DNA from: Mangrovibacterium sp041596335
Lineage (GTDB): Bacteria > Bacteroidota > Bacteroidia > Bacteroidales > Prolixibacteraceae
DNA length: 64,000 bases
Assembly: GCF_041596335.1 (NCBI RefSeq)
Contig: NZ_JBFHIT010000019.1
Coordinates: forward strand, 10,644 to 74,643
Direction: 5' to 3'
Shown in pieces: positions 27,219-36,509 of this stretch. The notes under the pieces are model-generated. The model was not told where the DNA came from and did not search any database. It saw nothing but the letters and a program-made list of their open reading frames with translations. Position 1 is the first letter of the stretch. Each line of letters starts with the position of its first letter. The translations under genes were made by a program, and so were the position numbers.

Positions 27219-27239
27219 CAGCCTTTACCAGTTTATTTT

Positions 27240-28454
27240 ATGACGAAAAAATTCCTGATTTCGCGGGAAAACCGCTTTTTCATTGCTCAAATAACCTTTC
27301 TGTTAGCCTTACTAAGTTCGCTTTCGCCCTTTGCAACCGATACCTATATACCAGCTTTGCCAACCATGGCCAAGTTTTTCGGTGAGCCGATTAATATGAT
27401 CGAGATTTCACTAACGGTGTATTTCATCGGGGTTGCTGTTGGTCAGTTTTTTGGCGGACCTCTTTCTGACTCGTTTGGCCGGAAAACAATCGCGCTATCG
27501 GGTGTATTCCTGTTTTCAGTGAGTAGTTTTATGGCAATATTCATCAGCGATGTACACATACTCTGGGTGTTGCGTTTTTTCCAGGCTGTTGGCGGAGGAG
27601 GAGCTTCGGTGGTAAACATGGCCTTTGTACGCGATTGGTTTGAGGGGAAAGATGTGGCCCGAATTTCGTCGTTGATTGGAATGATTATGATGCTGGCACC
27701 GCTGGTTGCTCCTGTCATTGGGTCATTTTTGCTCATCGCTCTGGGGTGGAAATCGATTTTCGTGTTCATGTCGTCGGTTGCTGCCCTCACATTTATTCTG
27801 TTCACCTTTATCATGCCCGAGTCGAGACATCCGCAACACATTACCCGCAAGCTAACGGGCAAACAACTAGTTGGTGCCTACCGGAAAATATTCAGCTCGC
27901 GCAAAGCCGTTTTTCTGGTGCTGGCCAATAGTTTTGCTGTTGCCGGAATGTTTACTTTTTTAACCGGCTCTTCGTTTCTGTATATCGAATATTTTAAGAT
28001 CGACGTAGGTTTGTTCCCGTTCTACTTTGGAGCCAACGTAGCGATGAACGTAGCGCTAACCTTTCTGAACTACCGGCTGGTAAAACACATTGAGCCGGCC
28101 AAAATTTTACATGTGGGCCTGATTATTCAGCTTATTTCAGGTGTCGTGTTATGGTTCGCGGTTAGCCAAACCGAACCAAGTTTATGGATCGTGTTCAGCA
28201 TGATCGTACTCTTTATCGGAAGCTTGGGATTAATTTTCTCCAATATTGTGGCTTTAATTCTGAACCAGTTCCCCGAGATTTCCGGTTCGGCAAATGCCGT
28301 AATTGGAGTTATCCGATTTGCCTTCAGTGGAGCAGTTGGTTCACTTTTAGCTTTGTTTCACACCGGAAACATCGTCCCGATCGGAACGATTATGGGATCG
28401 TGCACGGTTTTGGCCTACCTGTTTTTCACCGGGTCGCGGTTAGCCAAGCACTAA
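27240..28454 (+). CDS. Bcr/CflA-type MFS multidrug exporter
   Basis: From the ATG at 27240 it has 404 residues; a TTG at 27216 is inside the promoter and rejected. It has twelve hydrophobic helices and the family sequences SPFATDTYIPALP in TM1, the MFS loop GPLSDSFGRK, and RFFQAVGGGGASVVNMAFVRD in TM4-5, as in Bcr/CflA drug:proton antiporters. Likely substrates are small antibiotics or metabolites; this is not readable from sequence. Confidence 0.9.
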   Translation: MTKKFLISRENRFFIAQITFLLALLSSLSPFATDTYIPALPTMAKFFGEPINMIEISLTVYFIGVAVGQFFGGPLSDSFGRKTIALSGVFLFSVSSFMAIFISDVHILWVLRFFQAVGGGGASVVNMAFVRDWFEGKDVARISSLIGMIMMLAPLVAPVIGSFLLIALGWKSIFVFMSSVAALTFILFTFIMPESRHPQHITRKLTGKQLVGAYRKIFSSRKAVFLVLANSFAVAGMFTFLTGSSFLYIEYFKIDVGLFPFYFGANVAMNVALTFLNYRLVKHIEPAKILHVGLIIQLISGVVLWFAVSQTEPSLWIVFSMIVLFIGSLGLIFSNIVALILNQFPEISGSANAVIGVIRFAFSGAVGSLLALFHTGNIVPIGTIMGSCTVLAYLFFTGSRLAKH

Positions 28455-28481
28455 AATATAAATTGAAGACTTCATTTAAAC

Positions 28482-28523
28482 AACAAGCAGCGGGAGCCCC
28501 AAACAGACCTTCCTCTGCTTGTT
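28482..28523. terminator. Possible bidirectional terminator between MFS gene and cyoD
   Basis: AACAAGCAG and CTGCTTGTT form a perfect 9-bp stem with a 24-nt loop between the convergent MFS and cyo genes. No strong T-run follows in either direction, so terminator activity is uncertain. Confidence 0.35.
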
Positions 28524-28539
28524 CGTATTCTCGTTTTAC

Positions 28540-28872
28540 TTACATCATACGCGAATTCAGCGTGTACATCACCCACATGGTTCCCCCAATAAAAATGAAG
28601 ACCAGCAGGGCTGTAAAAGCCAGCAACACCAAGTTCCATCGCTGTGCCGATGAGGTATCGAGATGCAAAAAGTAACGCAAATGTACAAGCATTTGCAGCA
28701 GCGCGGCAACAGATAAACCAACTACAGCAACCCCTTTTGGAACCGCCTCCAAAATCACCATTGAAAAGGAGATGAGTGTGAAAAAGACGGCTAAGGCGAA
28801 CCCGACAAGGTATGATCTATAACCGGAATGGGCTGAGCCCATTTGTTCGTTAGGTGTATGATTTGACGACAT
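28540..28872 (-). CDS. cyoD: Cytochrome o ubiquinol oxidase subunit IV
   Basis: From the ATG at 28872 it is 110 residues with three hydrophobic helices (YLVGFALAVFFTLISF; VAVVGLSVAALLQMLVHLRYFLHLD; NLVLLAFTALLVFIFIGGTMW), the usual CyoD size and pattern. A longer frame from 28962 overlaps the end of cyoC and is not preferred. It is the last gene of the cyo operon and supports assembly and stability of the bo3-type oxidase. Confidence 0.92.
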   Translation of the reverse strand: MSSNHTPNEQMGSAHSGYRSYLVGFALAVFFTLISFSMVILEAVPKGVAVVGLSVAALLQMLVHLRYFLHLDTSSAQRWNLVLLAFTALLVFIFIGGTMWVMYTLNSRMM

Positions 28873-28916
28873 ATCTTTCAACTTAAAAATTAAAAACAGA
28901 CAATCTTTTTTTGCGA

Positions 28917-29531
28917 CTAAAGAATTTGAAGCAGGTATACGAATGAGAAAACTCCCACCCACACAATATCTAAAAAGTGCCAGAACAAACTCAAGCGCAT
29001 CAGTCGCGATTTAACACCGGCTGTAAATCCCATTTGCGCCACTTGCACCATCATAATGATCAGCCAAATTGCTCCCGAAGCCACGTGTAACCCGTGAAAG
29101 CCTACCAAAGTAAAAAAGGCCGACAAAAAGCCACTGCGATCCGGACCGGCACCTATGCCAATCATATGAGCAAACTCATAAATTTCCATTCCCAAAAAAC
29201 TCAAACCCAGTACCAATGTTACAGCCATACTCCAAAGCATTTGCTTTTTGTTGCCTTTATTCATCGCAATCATTGCAAAGCCGAAGGTGACACTGCTCAC
29301 CAGCAAAAGCATGGTTTCAATAAACAGAAAAGGAACCTCGAACAAATCGGCAGCACCCGGTCCGCCGGCATAATTTCGACTCAGCACGGCAAAAGTCGCG
29401 AAGATGGTCGAAAACAGAATCAAGTCGGTCATCAGGTAAACCCAAAAGCCGAAGGTCTTTAACTCGGCGTGGTCGCCATGATCATGCTCGTGTGCATGTC
29501 CAATATCATTACTAATTACGCTCGTACTCAT
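28917..29531 (-). CDS. cyoC: Cytochrome o ubiquinol oxidase subunit III
   Basis: This 204-residue protein has five membrane helices, the CyoC form, shorter than the seven-helix subunit III of mitochondrial-type oxidases. It begins with a His-rich segment (GHAHEHDHGDHAE), contains FWVYLMTDLILFSTIFATF and ends FWHFLDIVWVGVFSFVYLLQ, all typical. The start overlaps the 3' end of cyoB by 20 bp, so expression is coupled. Confidence 0.95.
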   Translation of the reverse strand: MSTSVISNDIGHAHEHDHGDHAELKTFGFWVYLMTDLILFSTIFATFAVLSRNYAGGPGAADLFEVPFLFIETMLLLVSSVTFGFAMIAMNKGNKKQMLWSMAVTLVLGLSFLGMEIYEFAHMIGIGAGPDRSGFLSAFFTLVGFHGLHVASGAIWLIIMMVQVAQMGFTAGVKSRLMRLSLFWHFLDIVWVGVFSFVYLLQIL

Positions 29532-31560
29532 ATCCTTTTTTCTTTTTACTGTTTTGTTGATTTTCGTTTTCTTCTTCGTCTACAAATTTCTCAGGGAACA
29601 TCATCCGGTACCGATCATCCTCAGTCTTTTTCACTTCCGATGCCGGAATAATATAGCCGTCGTCATCGCTTGATCCGGCAATGACAATGGTCGCGATAAT
29701 TCCGAACAGACTGCCAATAGCCAACCACCAGATATACCAAATCATGGCAAAACCAAAAGCCAGGGTCAACCCTCCAATTATCACTCCGTGAGGTTGGTTT
29801 TTAGGCATGTGAATATCAGTGTAAACATCATAATGCCTGAAGGCTTTTCCTTTTTCTTTCATATCCCAGAAAGCGTCGAGATCGGCAACAACCGGCACCA
29901 CCGCAAAGTTATAATCAGGCGGAGGCGAAGCGGTTGACCACTCCAGCGTACGACCTTCCCAGGCATCGCCTGTTGTATCTTTCAGCTCTTCACGCTTGCG
30001 AATACTCACCACAATTTGAATGATCTGGCAGGCAATACCATAGCCTACGATTAAAGTACCAACAGCAGCAGTAATCATATAAGGTTGCCACTCCAGGTTA
30101 TCGTAGTGTGCCACCCGTCGGGGCATTCCCATAAATCCGACCACATACAGCGGCATAAACGCCACAAGGAAACCAATCATCCAGCCCCAGAAGCCACGTT
30201 TACCCCATTTTTCATCGAGTTTGAAACCAAACATTTTCGGGAACCAGTAGCTAAAACCGGCAAAGTAGCCAAACAACGCGCCCGGTATCAACATGTTATG
30301 ATAGTGAGCTACCAGAAAAGCCGAATTATGAACCACATAGTCAGCACCGGGAATCGCCATCAGCACTCCGGTCATTCCGCCAATTACAAACGATGTTAAG
30401 AAACCCAGCGTCCAATACATTGGTGTTGTAAATCGAATTCGTCCCCGGTACATGGTAAACAGCCAGTCGTAAACCTTCACCCCCGTAGGGATGGCAATCA
30501 ACATGGTTGTAATTCCGAAGAACGCGTTCACATTCACTGTATTTCCCATTGTGAAAAAGTGGTGAAGCCAAACGGTGAAGGACAAAATCATGATCACCGC
30601 CGTAGCATACACCAGCGAGCTGTAGCCAAAAAGTCGTTTACTGGAGAAGGTTGAAACGATTTCGGAGAAAATACCAAAAGCCGGTAAAATGACAATGTAG
30701 ACTTCGGGGTGTCCCCACATCCAAAACAGGTTGTTCCACATCATCATGTTTCCACCCATATCATTTGTAAAGAAGTGCATATCCAGGTAACGATCGAGCG
30801 TCAGCATTGTTAACGCGCCGGTAATCACCGGAAAAGAAAAGATAATCAGCACACAAGCCGTCAGTGAAGTCCAGGTGAACAGTGGCATTTTCATCAGACT
30901 CATTCCCGGAGCACGCATTTTCAGGATGGTTACCACAAAGTTGATTCCACCCAGAAGCGTCCCAAGGCCGGCAATCTGAAAGGCCCAAACCCAGTAATCG
31001 ACACCAACGCCCGGATTAAATTCTTTTTCGAACAAAGGCGCCAGTCCAGTCCATCCGGTATTGGCAAATTCACCTACTCCCAACGAAATCATCATCAACC
31101 CGGCACCGGCAACGGTTAGCCAAAAGCTCACGGAGTTCATCAGCGGAAAGGCTACATCGCGGGCTCCGATCTGAAGAGGCAAAATAATATTCATTAGCCC
31201 CACAATGAACGGCATTGCCACAAAAATAATCATGATCGTACCGTGTGCGCCAAAGATCTGATCGTAGTGATGAGAGGTCAGATACCCCTCATTCGCGCCG
31301 GCAGCTATGGCCTGTTGCGCCCGCATCATTACCGCGTCGGCAAATCCGCGAAGCATCATAACACCAGCTAAAATAATATACATGATGCCAATCTTTTTAT
31401 GATCGACACTTGTCAGCCACTCAGACCACAAGTAGCCCCATTTTTTGTAATAAGTTAATAAGCCCAGGATCACCATTGCTCCGATTGTTGAGCTACCGAT
31501 GGCACCCATAATAATAGGATCGTGAAATGGTATATCCGACAAGGTTAATTTTCCAAACAT
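29512..31560 (-). CDS. cyoB: Cytochrome o ubiquinol oxidase subunit I
   Basis: This 682-residue heme-copper oxidase catalytic subunit has the binuclear-centre ligands in WMWGHPEVYI (His-Tyr) and WLHHFF, and the heme ligand in FGAHGTIM. The proton-channel region AHYHNMLIPG is present. The quinol-site residues known from E. coli are conserved in LRGFADAVMMR (Arg71/Asp75 equivalents) and HHYDQIF (His98/Gln101), so this is a quinol oxidase rather than a cytochrome c oxidase. It couples quinol oxidation and O2 reduction to proton pumping in the inner membrane, so the organism can respire oxygen. Confidence 0.97.
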   Translation of the reverse strand: MFGKLTLSDIPFHDPIIMGAIGSSTIGAMVILGLLTYYKKWGYLWSEWLTSVDHKKIGIMYIILAGVMMLRGFADAVMMRAQQAIAAGANEGYLTSHHYDQIFGAHGTIMIIFVAMPFIVGLMNIILPLQIGARDVAFPLMNSVSFWLTVAGAGLMMISLGVGEFANTGWTGLAPLFEKEFNPGVGVDYWVWAFQIAGLGTLLGGINFVVTILKMRAPGMSLMKMPLFTWTSLTACVLIIFSFPVITGALTMLTLDRYLDMHFFTNDMGGNMMMWNNLFWMWGHPEVYIVILPAFGIFSEIVSTFSSKRLFGYSSLVYATAVIMILSFTVWLHHFFTMGNTVNVNAFFGITTMLIAIPTGVKVYDWLFTMYRGRIRFTTPMYWTLGFLTSFVIGGMTGVLMAIPGADYVVHNSAFLVAHYHNMLIPGALFGYFAGFSYWFPKMFGFKLDEKWGKRGFWGWMIGFLVAFMPLYVVGFMGMPRRVAHYDNLEWQPYMITAAVGTLIVGYGIACQIIQIVVSIRKREELKDTTGDAWEGRTLEWSTASPPPDYNFAVVPVVADLDAFWDMKEKGKAFRHYDVYTDIHMPKNQPHGVIIGGLTLAFGFAMIWYIWWLAIGSLFGIIATIVIAGSSDDDGYIIPASEVKKTEDDRYRMMFPEKFVDEEENENQQNSKKKKGYEYERN

Positions 31561-31593
31561 ATATTTATTCCTCCAATTTTATCGGTGTTATTT

Positions 31594-32562
31594 TTAGTGC
31601 ATTGTACCTCTTCCGTGCATGTGCATACGACCGCCTGGCTCATCGTATTCCTCCATATTTCGGTGGTTCTCCGGAGATCCCATCCAGTGCATATTCTCCA
31701 TCATAATTTTATCGAAGAGATCGGGTTCGACAAAGGAAAAGCTGCTCACCGGATGGTTTTGATTGATCATCAGGTTGATCATTTTAAATCGATCGATGCT
31801 CAGGCTGTCGGGTGATTCCTTCAGGCCTTTCATCCAGTTTTCAAACCCGTCAGCGGTTGTTGAAATTGCTTTAAAGTGCATTCCAGCATAACCATTCCCG
31901 CTATACTCCATGTTTTGCCCCCGAAACACACCAACTTCGGTTGCCATTAAATGCAACTTGGTTTGCATGCCAGCCATCGCGTACATCTGGCTCCCTAGTG
32001 CCGGAATAAAAAACGAAGTCATCACCGAGCCCGAAGTCAAGCGAAAATTCAACGGCGTATTTACCGGAAACACGAACTGATTGATCGATGCGACCCCCAA
32101 TTCGGGATACACAAAAAGCCAGTCGCTATCCGTCGAAATGACATCTATTTTCAGAGGTTCCACATCTGCTTCCAACGGTTTGTAAGGATTTAGCTCGTGC
32201 GTACTTTTCCAGGTTACGTAGCCCAACACTGCGATAATGGCTACCGGAACACCCCAAACAACAGCTTCAATCGCATTGGAGTGGGTCCACTTGGGTTTGT
32301 ACGTTGCTTTGGTATTCGATGCCCGATAGCGAATCGAAAACCAGATCACCATCACAAAAACCGGCAAAACGACGATCAACATCAGCACAAAAGCCAGCTT
32401 AATCAGAAAAGCCTGCTCGGCACCAACTGTCCCTTTCGATTCAAGAACGACCATCTTTTCGCAGCCACCCAAAGCAATTGTCGCCAGAAACAGTCCTACC
32501 GGCTTCAAAATCTTCATCCCTTTTTTCTTGTCTAACAAATTCATAAAATTGAAATTATTCAT
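31594..32562 (-). CDS. cyoA: Cytochrome o ubiquinol oxidase subunit II (lipoprotein)
   Basis: This 322-residue first gene of the cyo operon has a lipoprotein signal ending ATIALGGC, then two membrane helices and a cupredoxin domain. The CuA ligands of cytochrome c oxidases are absent from the cupredoxin part (FFIPALGSQMYAM, GYAGMHFKA), as in quinol oxidases. A shorter start at 32517 gives a more compact signal peptide and is equally possible. The tail is rich in Met and His (MHMHGRGTMH), unusual and perhaps copper-binding. Order cyoA-B-C-D is on the minus strand; no cyoE is in the window. Confidence 0.95.
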   Translation of the reverse strand: MNNFNFMNLLDKKKGMKILKPVGLFLATIALGGCEKMVVLESKGTVGAEQAFLIKLAFVLMLIVVLPVFVMVIWFSIRYRASNTKATYKPKWTHSNAIEAVVWGVPVAIIAVLGYVTWKSTHELNPYKPLEADVEPLKIDVISTDSDWLFVYPELGVASINQFVFPVNTPLNFRLTSGSVMTSFFIPALGSQMYAMAGMQTKLHLMATEVGVFRGQNMEYSGNGYAGMHFKAISTTADGFENWMKGLKESPDSLSIDRFKMINLMINQNHPVSSFSFVEPDLFDKIMMENMHWMGSPENHRNMEEYDEPGGRMHMHGRGTMH

Positions 32563-33150
32563 ATTCGAATTCGGTTATTTCCTTCGTCGCTGCCGGATTT
32601 CCGTATTTCATCGGTCACTCAAAAAACACTAAAGGATCCTCCACCGGATCAGTATTTCGATCCATCAGTCAATCAGAATCCGACTCAGGCAAGCCAGCCG
32701 CCTCAGTCTTGGTTTAGTCCAATAGGTTTTGTGATTTGGACCTTTAAGTCCGTTCGATTTACGTCATTCAATATTTTTTCCGGCACAACAGCAAACTCCA
32801 ACAAATTTGAACCGAAAAAGTTATTCGATCAAATACGATTTAATAATCTTTTTATCTTATCTCGAAAACAAATTTTGAGAACCTACTATTTTTCAAAAGC
32901 TTACAACTTCCGATGGCTTCGTAAAATCTTTTTCAACTCCGAATGACTTTCGCTCCGACTAAAAACGAAAAAAGTTCTGTAGCGTCACACCACTACGTTC
33001 AACTTAAAATCCTGCAAAATTTAGCGCGCGTCCGGACTAGTTCGAGCTTAAGCCTCCTGGAAATTCGTTCGAGTTTTTACGTCAGGTTAATTGACTGCGG
33101 CAGATCAAACATTTAAGCAAAGTCTCTTAATGTTTTTCAACAGAAAAATG
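32563..33150. other. Intergenic between divergent cyoA and asnS
   Basis: About 590 bp, AT-rich on the right, with no acceptable gene. A 71-codon plus frame (32731-32946) has no family resemblance. The stretch must hold the cyo operon promoter, for which no consensus -7 box is evident. Confidence 0.5.
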
Positions 33151-33158
33151 TACTTTTG
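33151..33158 (+). promoter_or_regulatory. -7 promoter box of asnS
   Basis: TACTTTTG matches TAnnTTTG exactly, 48 nt upstream of the asnS ATG. The only -33-like sequence at 20-nt spacing is a weak TTAATG. Confidence 0.5.
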
Positions 33159-33206
33159 TTTTTCATTAAAAAAATCAAAGCATAACCTGCAAACAGACAG
33201 TACCGT

Positions 33207-34643
33207 ATGAAACGACTGAAAATTAAAGAAGTATTGACTGGCGGACAAATTGGCCAGCAAGTGTTGGTGAAAGGATGGGTTCGAACCAAACGTGGAAGTA
33301 AGAATGTGAATTTTATTGCCCTGAACGATGGTTCTACCATTAATAATTTGCAGGTTGTTGCCGAAGTTGAACGTTTTGGCGAAGAACTGTTGAAAGATAT
33401 CAACACCAGTGCTTCGCTTGCAATTACAGGCGAATTGGTTGAATCGCAAGGAAGCGGACAGAACGTTGAGCTGAATGCAACCGAAATTATTATTTACGGA
33501 AAAGCTGATCCGGACAAATACCCCATTCAACCTAAAAAACACAGCCTCGAGTTTTTGCGCGAAAATGCACACTTACGTTTCCGCACGGCAACGTTTAGCG
33601 CAGTATTCCGCATTCGTCACGCCATGGCTTTTGCCATTCATAACTATTTCAACAGCAAAGGATTTGTTTATCTGCATACACCAATCGTTACCGCATCGGA
33701 TGCGGAGGGAGCCGGACAAATGTTCCGGGTTTCGACCCTACCTGCGGTGAATCCACCAATGACCCCGGAAGGTGAAATTGATTATGCACAGGATTTCTTC
33801 GGAAGACCGACAAACCTAACCGTTTCCGGACAGCTGGAAGGCGAACTCGGAGCTACAGCGCTGGGTGAAGTTTATACGTTTGGGCCCACTTTCCGCGCCG
33901 AAAACTCAAACACAACCCGCCACTTGGCCGAGTTTTGGATGATTGAACCGGAAATGGCTTTCTACGAACTGAAAGACAACATGGATCTGGCTGAGGAATT
34001 CCTGAAATATCTCATCAAATACGCTTTGGACAATTGCATGGACGACCTCAAATTTTTGAGCAACCGCCTGCAACAAGAGGAAAAAGACAAACCGGCTGAT
34101 CAACGTTCGATGGAGCTGATTGAAAAACTACAATTCGTTCTGGCCAACGATTTTATCCGCTGTACTTACACCGAAGCGATCGACATATTGAAGAACTCGA
34201 AACCATACAAAAAAGGGAAATTCCAGTTCCCGGTTGAATGGGGAGTGGATCTGCAGAGCGAACACGAACGTTATCTGGTGGAGAAACATTTCCAAAAACC
34301 GGTGATTTTGATCGACTACCCGAAGGATATTAAAGCCTTCTATATGAAGCAAAATCCGGATGGCAAAACCGTAGCTGCGATGGACGTGTTGTTCCCACAA
34401 ATTGGAGAGATCATTGGCGGATCGCAGCGCGAAGAAGATTACGATAAACTGGTTGCCCGCATGGAAGAAATGGGAATTCCGGCTGAGGAAATGTGGTGGT
34501 ACCTGGATACGCGCCGTTTTGGAACCGTTCCGCATGCCGGATTTGGTTTGGGTTTTGAACGATTCATCCTTTTTGCAACCGGCATGGGCAACATCCGCGA
34601 CGTGATCGCATTTCCAAGAACACCTAAAAACGCCGAATTCTAG
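33207..34643 (+). CDS. asnS: Asparaginyl-tRNA synthetase
   Basis: This 478-residue class IIb synthetase has an N-terminal OB anticodon-binding fold (VLVKGWVRTKRGSKNVNFIALNDG), motif 2 in TFRAENSNTTRHLAEFWMIEPE and motif 3 in GFGLGFERFILFATGMGNIRDVIAFPR. The C-terminal TGMGNIRD...FPRTPKNAEF is specific to AsnS rather than AspRS. It charges tRNA-Asn directly, so the amidotransferase route is not essential for this amino acid. Confidence 0.97.
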   Translation: MKRLKIKEVLTGGQIGQQVLVKGWVRTKRGSKNVNFIALNDGSTINNLQVVAEVERFGEELLKDINTSASLAITGELVESQGSGQNVELNATEIIIYGKADPDKYPIQPKKHSLEFLRENAHLRFRTATFSAVFRIRHAMAFAIHNYFNSKGFVYLHTPIVTASDAEGAGQMFRVSTLPAVNPPMTPEGEIDYAQDFFGRPTNLTVSGQLEGELGATALGEVYTFGPTFRAENSNTTRHLAEFWMIEPEMAFYELKDNMDLAEEFLKYLIKYALDNCMDDLKFLSNRLQQEEKDKPADQRSMELIEKLQFVLANDFIRCTYTEAIDILKNSKPYKKGKFQFPVEWGVDLQSEHERYLVEKHFQKPVILIDYPKDIKAFYMKQNPDGKTVAAMDVLFPQIGEIIGGSQREEDYDKLVARMEEMGIPAEEMWWYLDTRRFGTVPHAGFGLGFERFILFATGMGNIRDVIAFPRTPKNAEF

Positions 34644-34718
34644 ACATCGATTCCGGTTTATAAAAAGCCAATGTCCGATAAATAGCTTGTCTTAAAATCG
34701 ATTGAGCTTTTTTTTAAT

Positions 34719-34726
34719 TATATTTG
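34719..34726 (+). promoter_or_regulatory. -7 promoter box of the DUF5723 gene
   Basis: TATATTTG matches TAnnTTTG exactly, about 70 nt upstream of the ATG. No well-spaced TTG is found for -33. Confidence 0.4.
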
Positions 34727-34796
34727 TTTAACCTCTTCGTTTTTACTGTAGCTAACAGTATCCGGGGAGGTTAATCTTTTTGCAACGATAGCCACC

Positions 34797-36299
34797 ATGC
34801 AAATAAAAAAAAGACCTAAGCCCAAGAATCGAGAAATGTCATTCACCCTGGTTCGAATTTCATTCCTCCTCTTAATGCTTCAATTTTGCCCCACCCGGCA
34901 AATCGTTGCTCAATCGAATATCGTATTTTACCACACCGAAAATTTCTATAATGCCGCAGCCTACAATCCGGCAGCACTCGTTCACCAAAAAGACTTCACC
35001 CTAAACGTATTCCCGCTATCCGGAACCGGAATCAGTTTTAACAACCGGGATGCCATTGACAAGCTAGTACAAATTACGTTTACCGATAAATACACCGACA
35101 AAACGCAGGAAGTATTCCGCAGCATTATAAAAAAAGATCTGTCGTACAATCATGTTGAATTTGATCTCCTCAATTTCGGAATTAATACGCCTAACGGATC
35201 GTTCAACTTCCACGTAAAAGAAAAAGCCTATGCATTCATGCGGTATGGAAGCCAGTTCTCCCGCTTTCTGGCCGATACAGTCCAGTCGGAAACCCTGGCG
35301 CTGAATCAGGAACAAAGCTTTCCGACTGAGGCAGCTCACCTGAGAGAATACTCGGTTGGCTATGCCAGCGAACTCGTCAAGAATAAACTAACCTTTGGAG
35401 TTCGCGCTAAATTATACCTTGGCAAATCATTTCTATCGTCGTCCGCTTCCGGAATGATGATTGAGCAAGAGGGCAATTTCTTTGCAAAATCGTACGGCGA
35501 TGTCTTCCTCTCCGTACCAGCAACCGATGATTCGCAGAATGGCACAATCAGCGAAATCAATGTCATGAACGGGAAATCCATTGCGGACTATGTCCTGAAC
35601 ACCGGGAATACAGGGGTAGGCCTCGATTTGGGGATTACTTACAAAATAAACCCTCAAGTTGAATTTACAGCCAGCATTTTAGACTTGGGTAGCATAAAGT
35701 GGAAAAAATATCTGTACCAGCTGAATTTCGATGACGGTCTGTACCAAATTGAAAATGTGCATCTTGATCCAAATACAAATGAGCTGATAAAAGAAACCAG
35801 TGAAGTAAATCTGATCGACGATATCGCGGCTTTGTACACCATTTCAAATACCAAAACTTCACACCAAACGCAGCTCCCGACCACCTTGCTTGCCGGACTG
35901 AACTACAAGTTTTCGCCCGAATGGAGTATTGGCGTCGTAAACCGAACGCTTCTGATTAAAAATATGGGGTACAACAGTTTTGCCGCATTAGCAAATTACA
36001 GAAAGTCGGAGAATCTGACCCTAATTGGTGGAATCGGATTCTATGACAGTACTCTCAAAAACATCCCGCTTGGTTTGACCTACCAGTGGCGGGCAGCTCA
36101 ATTCTTTTTGGGAACCGATAACTTCCTTTCGTTTTTCGCCCCCAAATTCTCCGACTACACGAGCATCAACGTTGGGATCGATTTCAACCTGTTCGGCCCA
36201 AAACTGAAATATGAAGAGGTCGATTATCTCCCATTTTTCCGCAAGAAAAAACAACGACGCGTACGTCCGAATGGCCTACTGTTTAAAGGCATAAACTAA
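34797..36299 (+). CDS. DUF5723 outer-membrane beta-barrel protein
   Basis: This 500-residue protein is exported: a basic start is followed by a hydrophobic signal (VRISFLLLMLQFC) ending near IVAQS. An alternative start at 34836 (MSFTLVRI) gives a more typical signal peptide. The mature protein begins with YNAAAYNPAAL, typical of DUF5723/PorV-like barrels, and consists of amphipathic strands with many Gly/aromatic turns. The C-terminal part (VGIDFNLFGPKLKYEEV) also matches. Such proteins are frequent in Bacteroidota and of uncertain function. Confidence 0.82.
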   Translation: MQIKKRPKPKNREMSFTLVRISFLLLMLQFCPTRQIVAQSNIVFYHTENFYNAAAYNPAALVHQKDFTLNVFPLSGTGISFNNRDAIDKLVQITFTDKYTDKTQEVFRSIIKKDLSYNHVEFDLLNFGINTPNGSFNFHVKEKAYAFMRYGSQFSRFLADTVQSETLALNQEQSFPTEAAHLREYSVGYASELVKNKLTFGVRAKLYLGKSFLSSSASGMMIEQEGNFFAKSYGDVFLSVPATDDSQNGTISEINVMNGKSIADYVLNTGNTGVGLDLGITYKINPQVEFTASILDLGSIKWKKYLYQLNFDDGLYQIENVHLDPNTNELIKETSEVNLIDDIAALYTISNTKTSHQTQLPTTLLAGLNYKFSPEWSIGVVNRTLLIKNMGYNSFAALANYRKSENLTLIGGIGFYDSTLKNIPLGLTYQWRAAQFFLGTDNFLSFFAPKFSDYTSINVGIDFNLFGPKLKYEEVDYLPFFRKKKQRRVRPNGLLFKGIN

Positions 36300-36399
36300 C
36301 CGGGTTCTAAAACCGGCTTTATTTTTGCTCCAAATGTAAAAGAAAAGCCGACTTCACGGGCTTTTTAACCGTCATCGTAGTTTGTACGCATAAATATTT

Positions 36400-36407
36400 T
36401 AATTTTG
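36400..36407 (+). promoter_or_regulatory. Possible -7 box upstream of rpoN
   Basis: TAATTTTG matches TAnnTTTG and is preceded by TTTG (36381-36384) at 15-nt spacing, shorter than the usual 17-23. The rpoN ATG lies about 100 nt downstream. Confidence 0.35.
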
Positions 36408-36509
36408 GGATGAGAAGATTTTGTACCTTCTGAGCAACATTGGCCGATTTTACAACCGGTCTTCTGAATAATTAATACTTGATTTTAGTTTCATTACGAT
36501 ATTAGCGGT

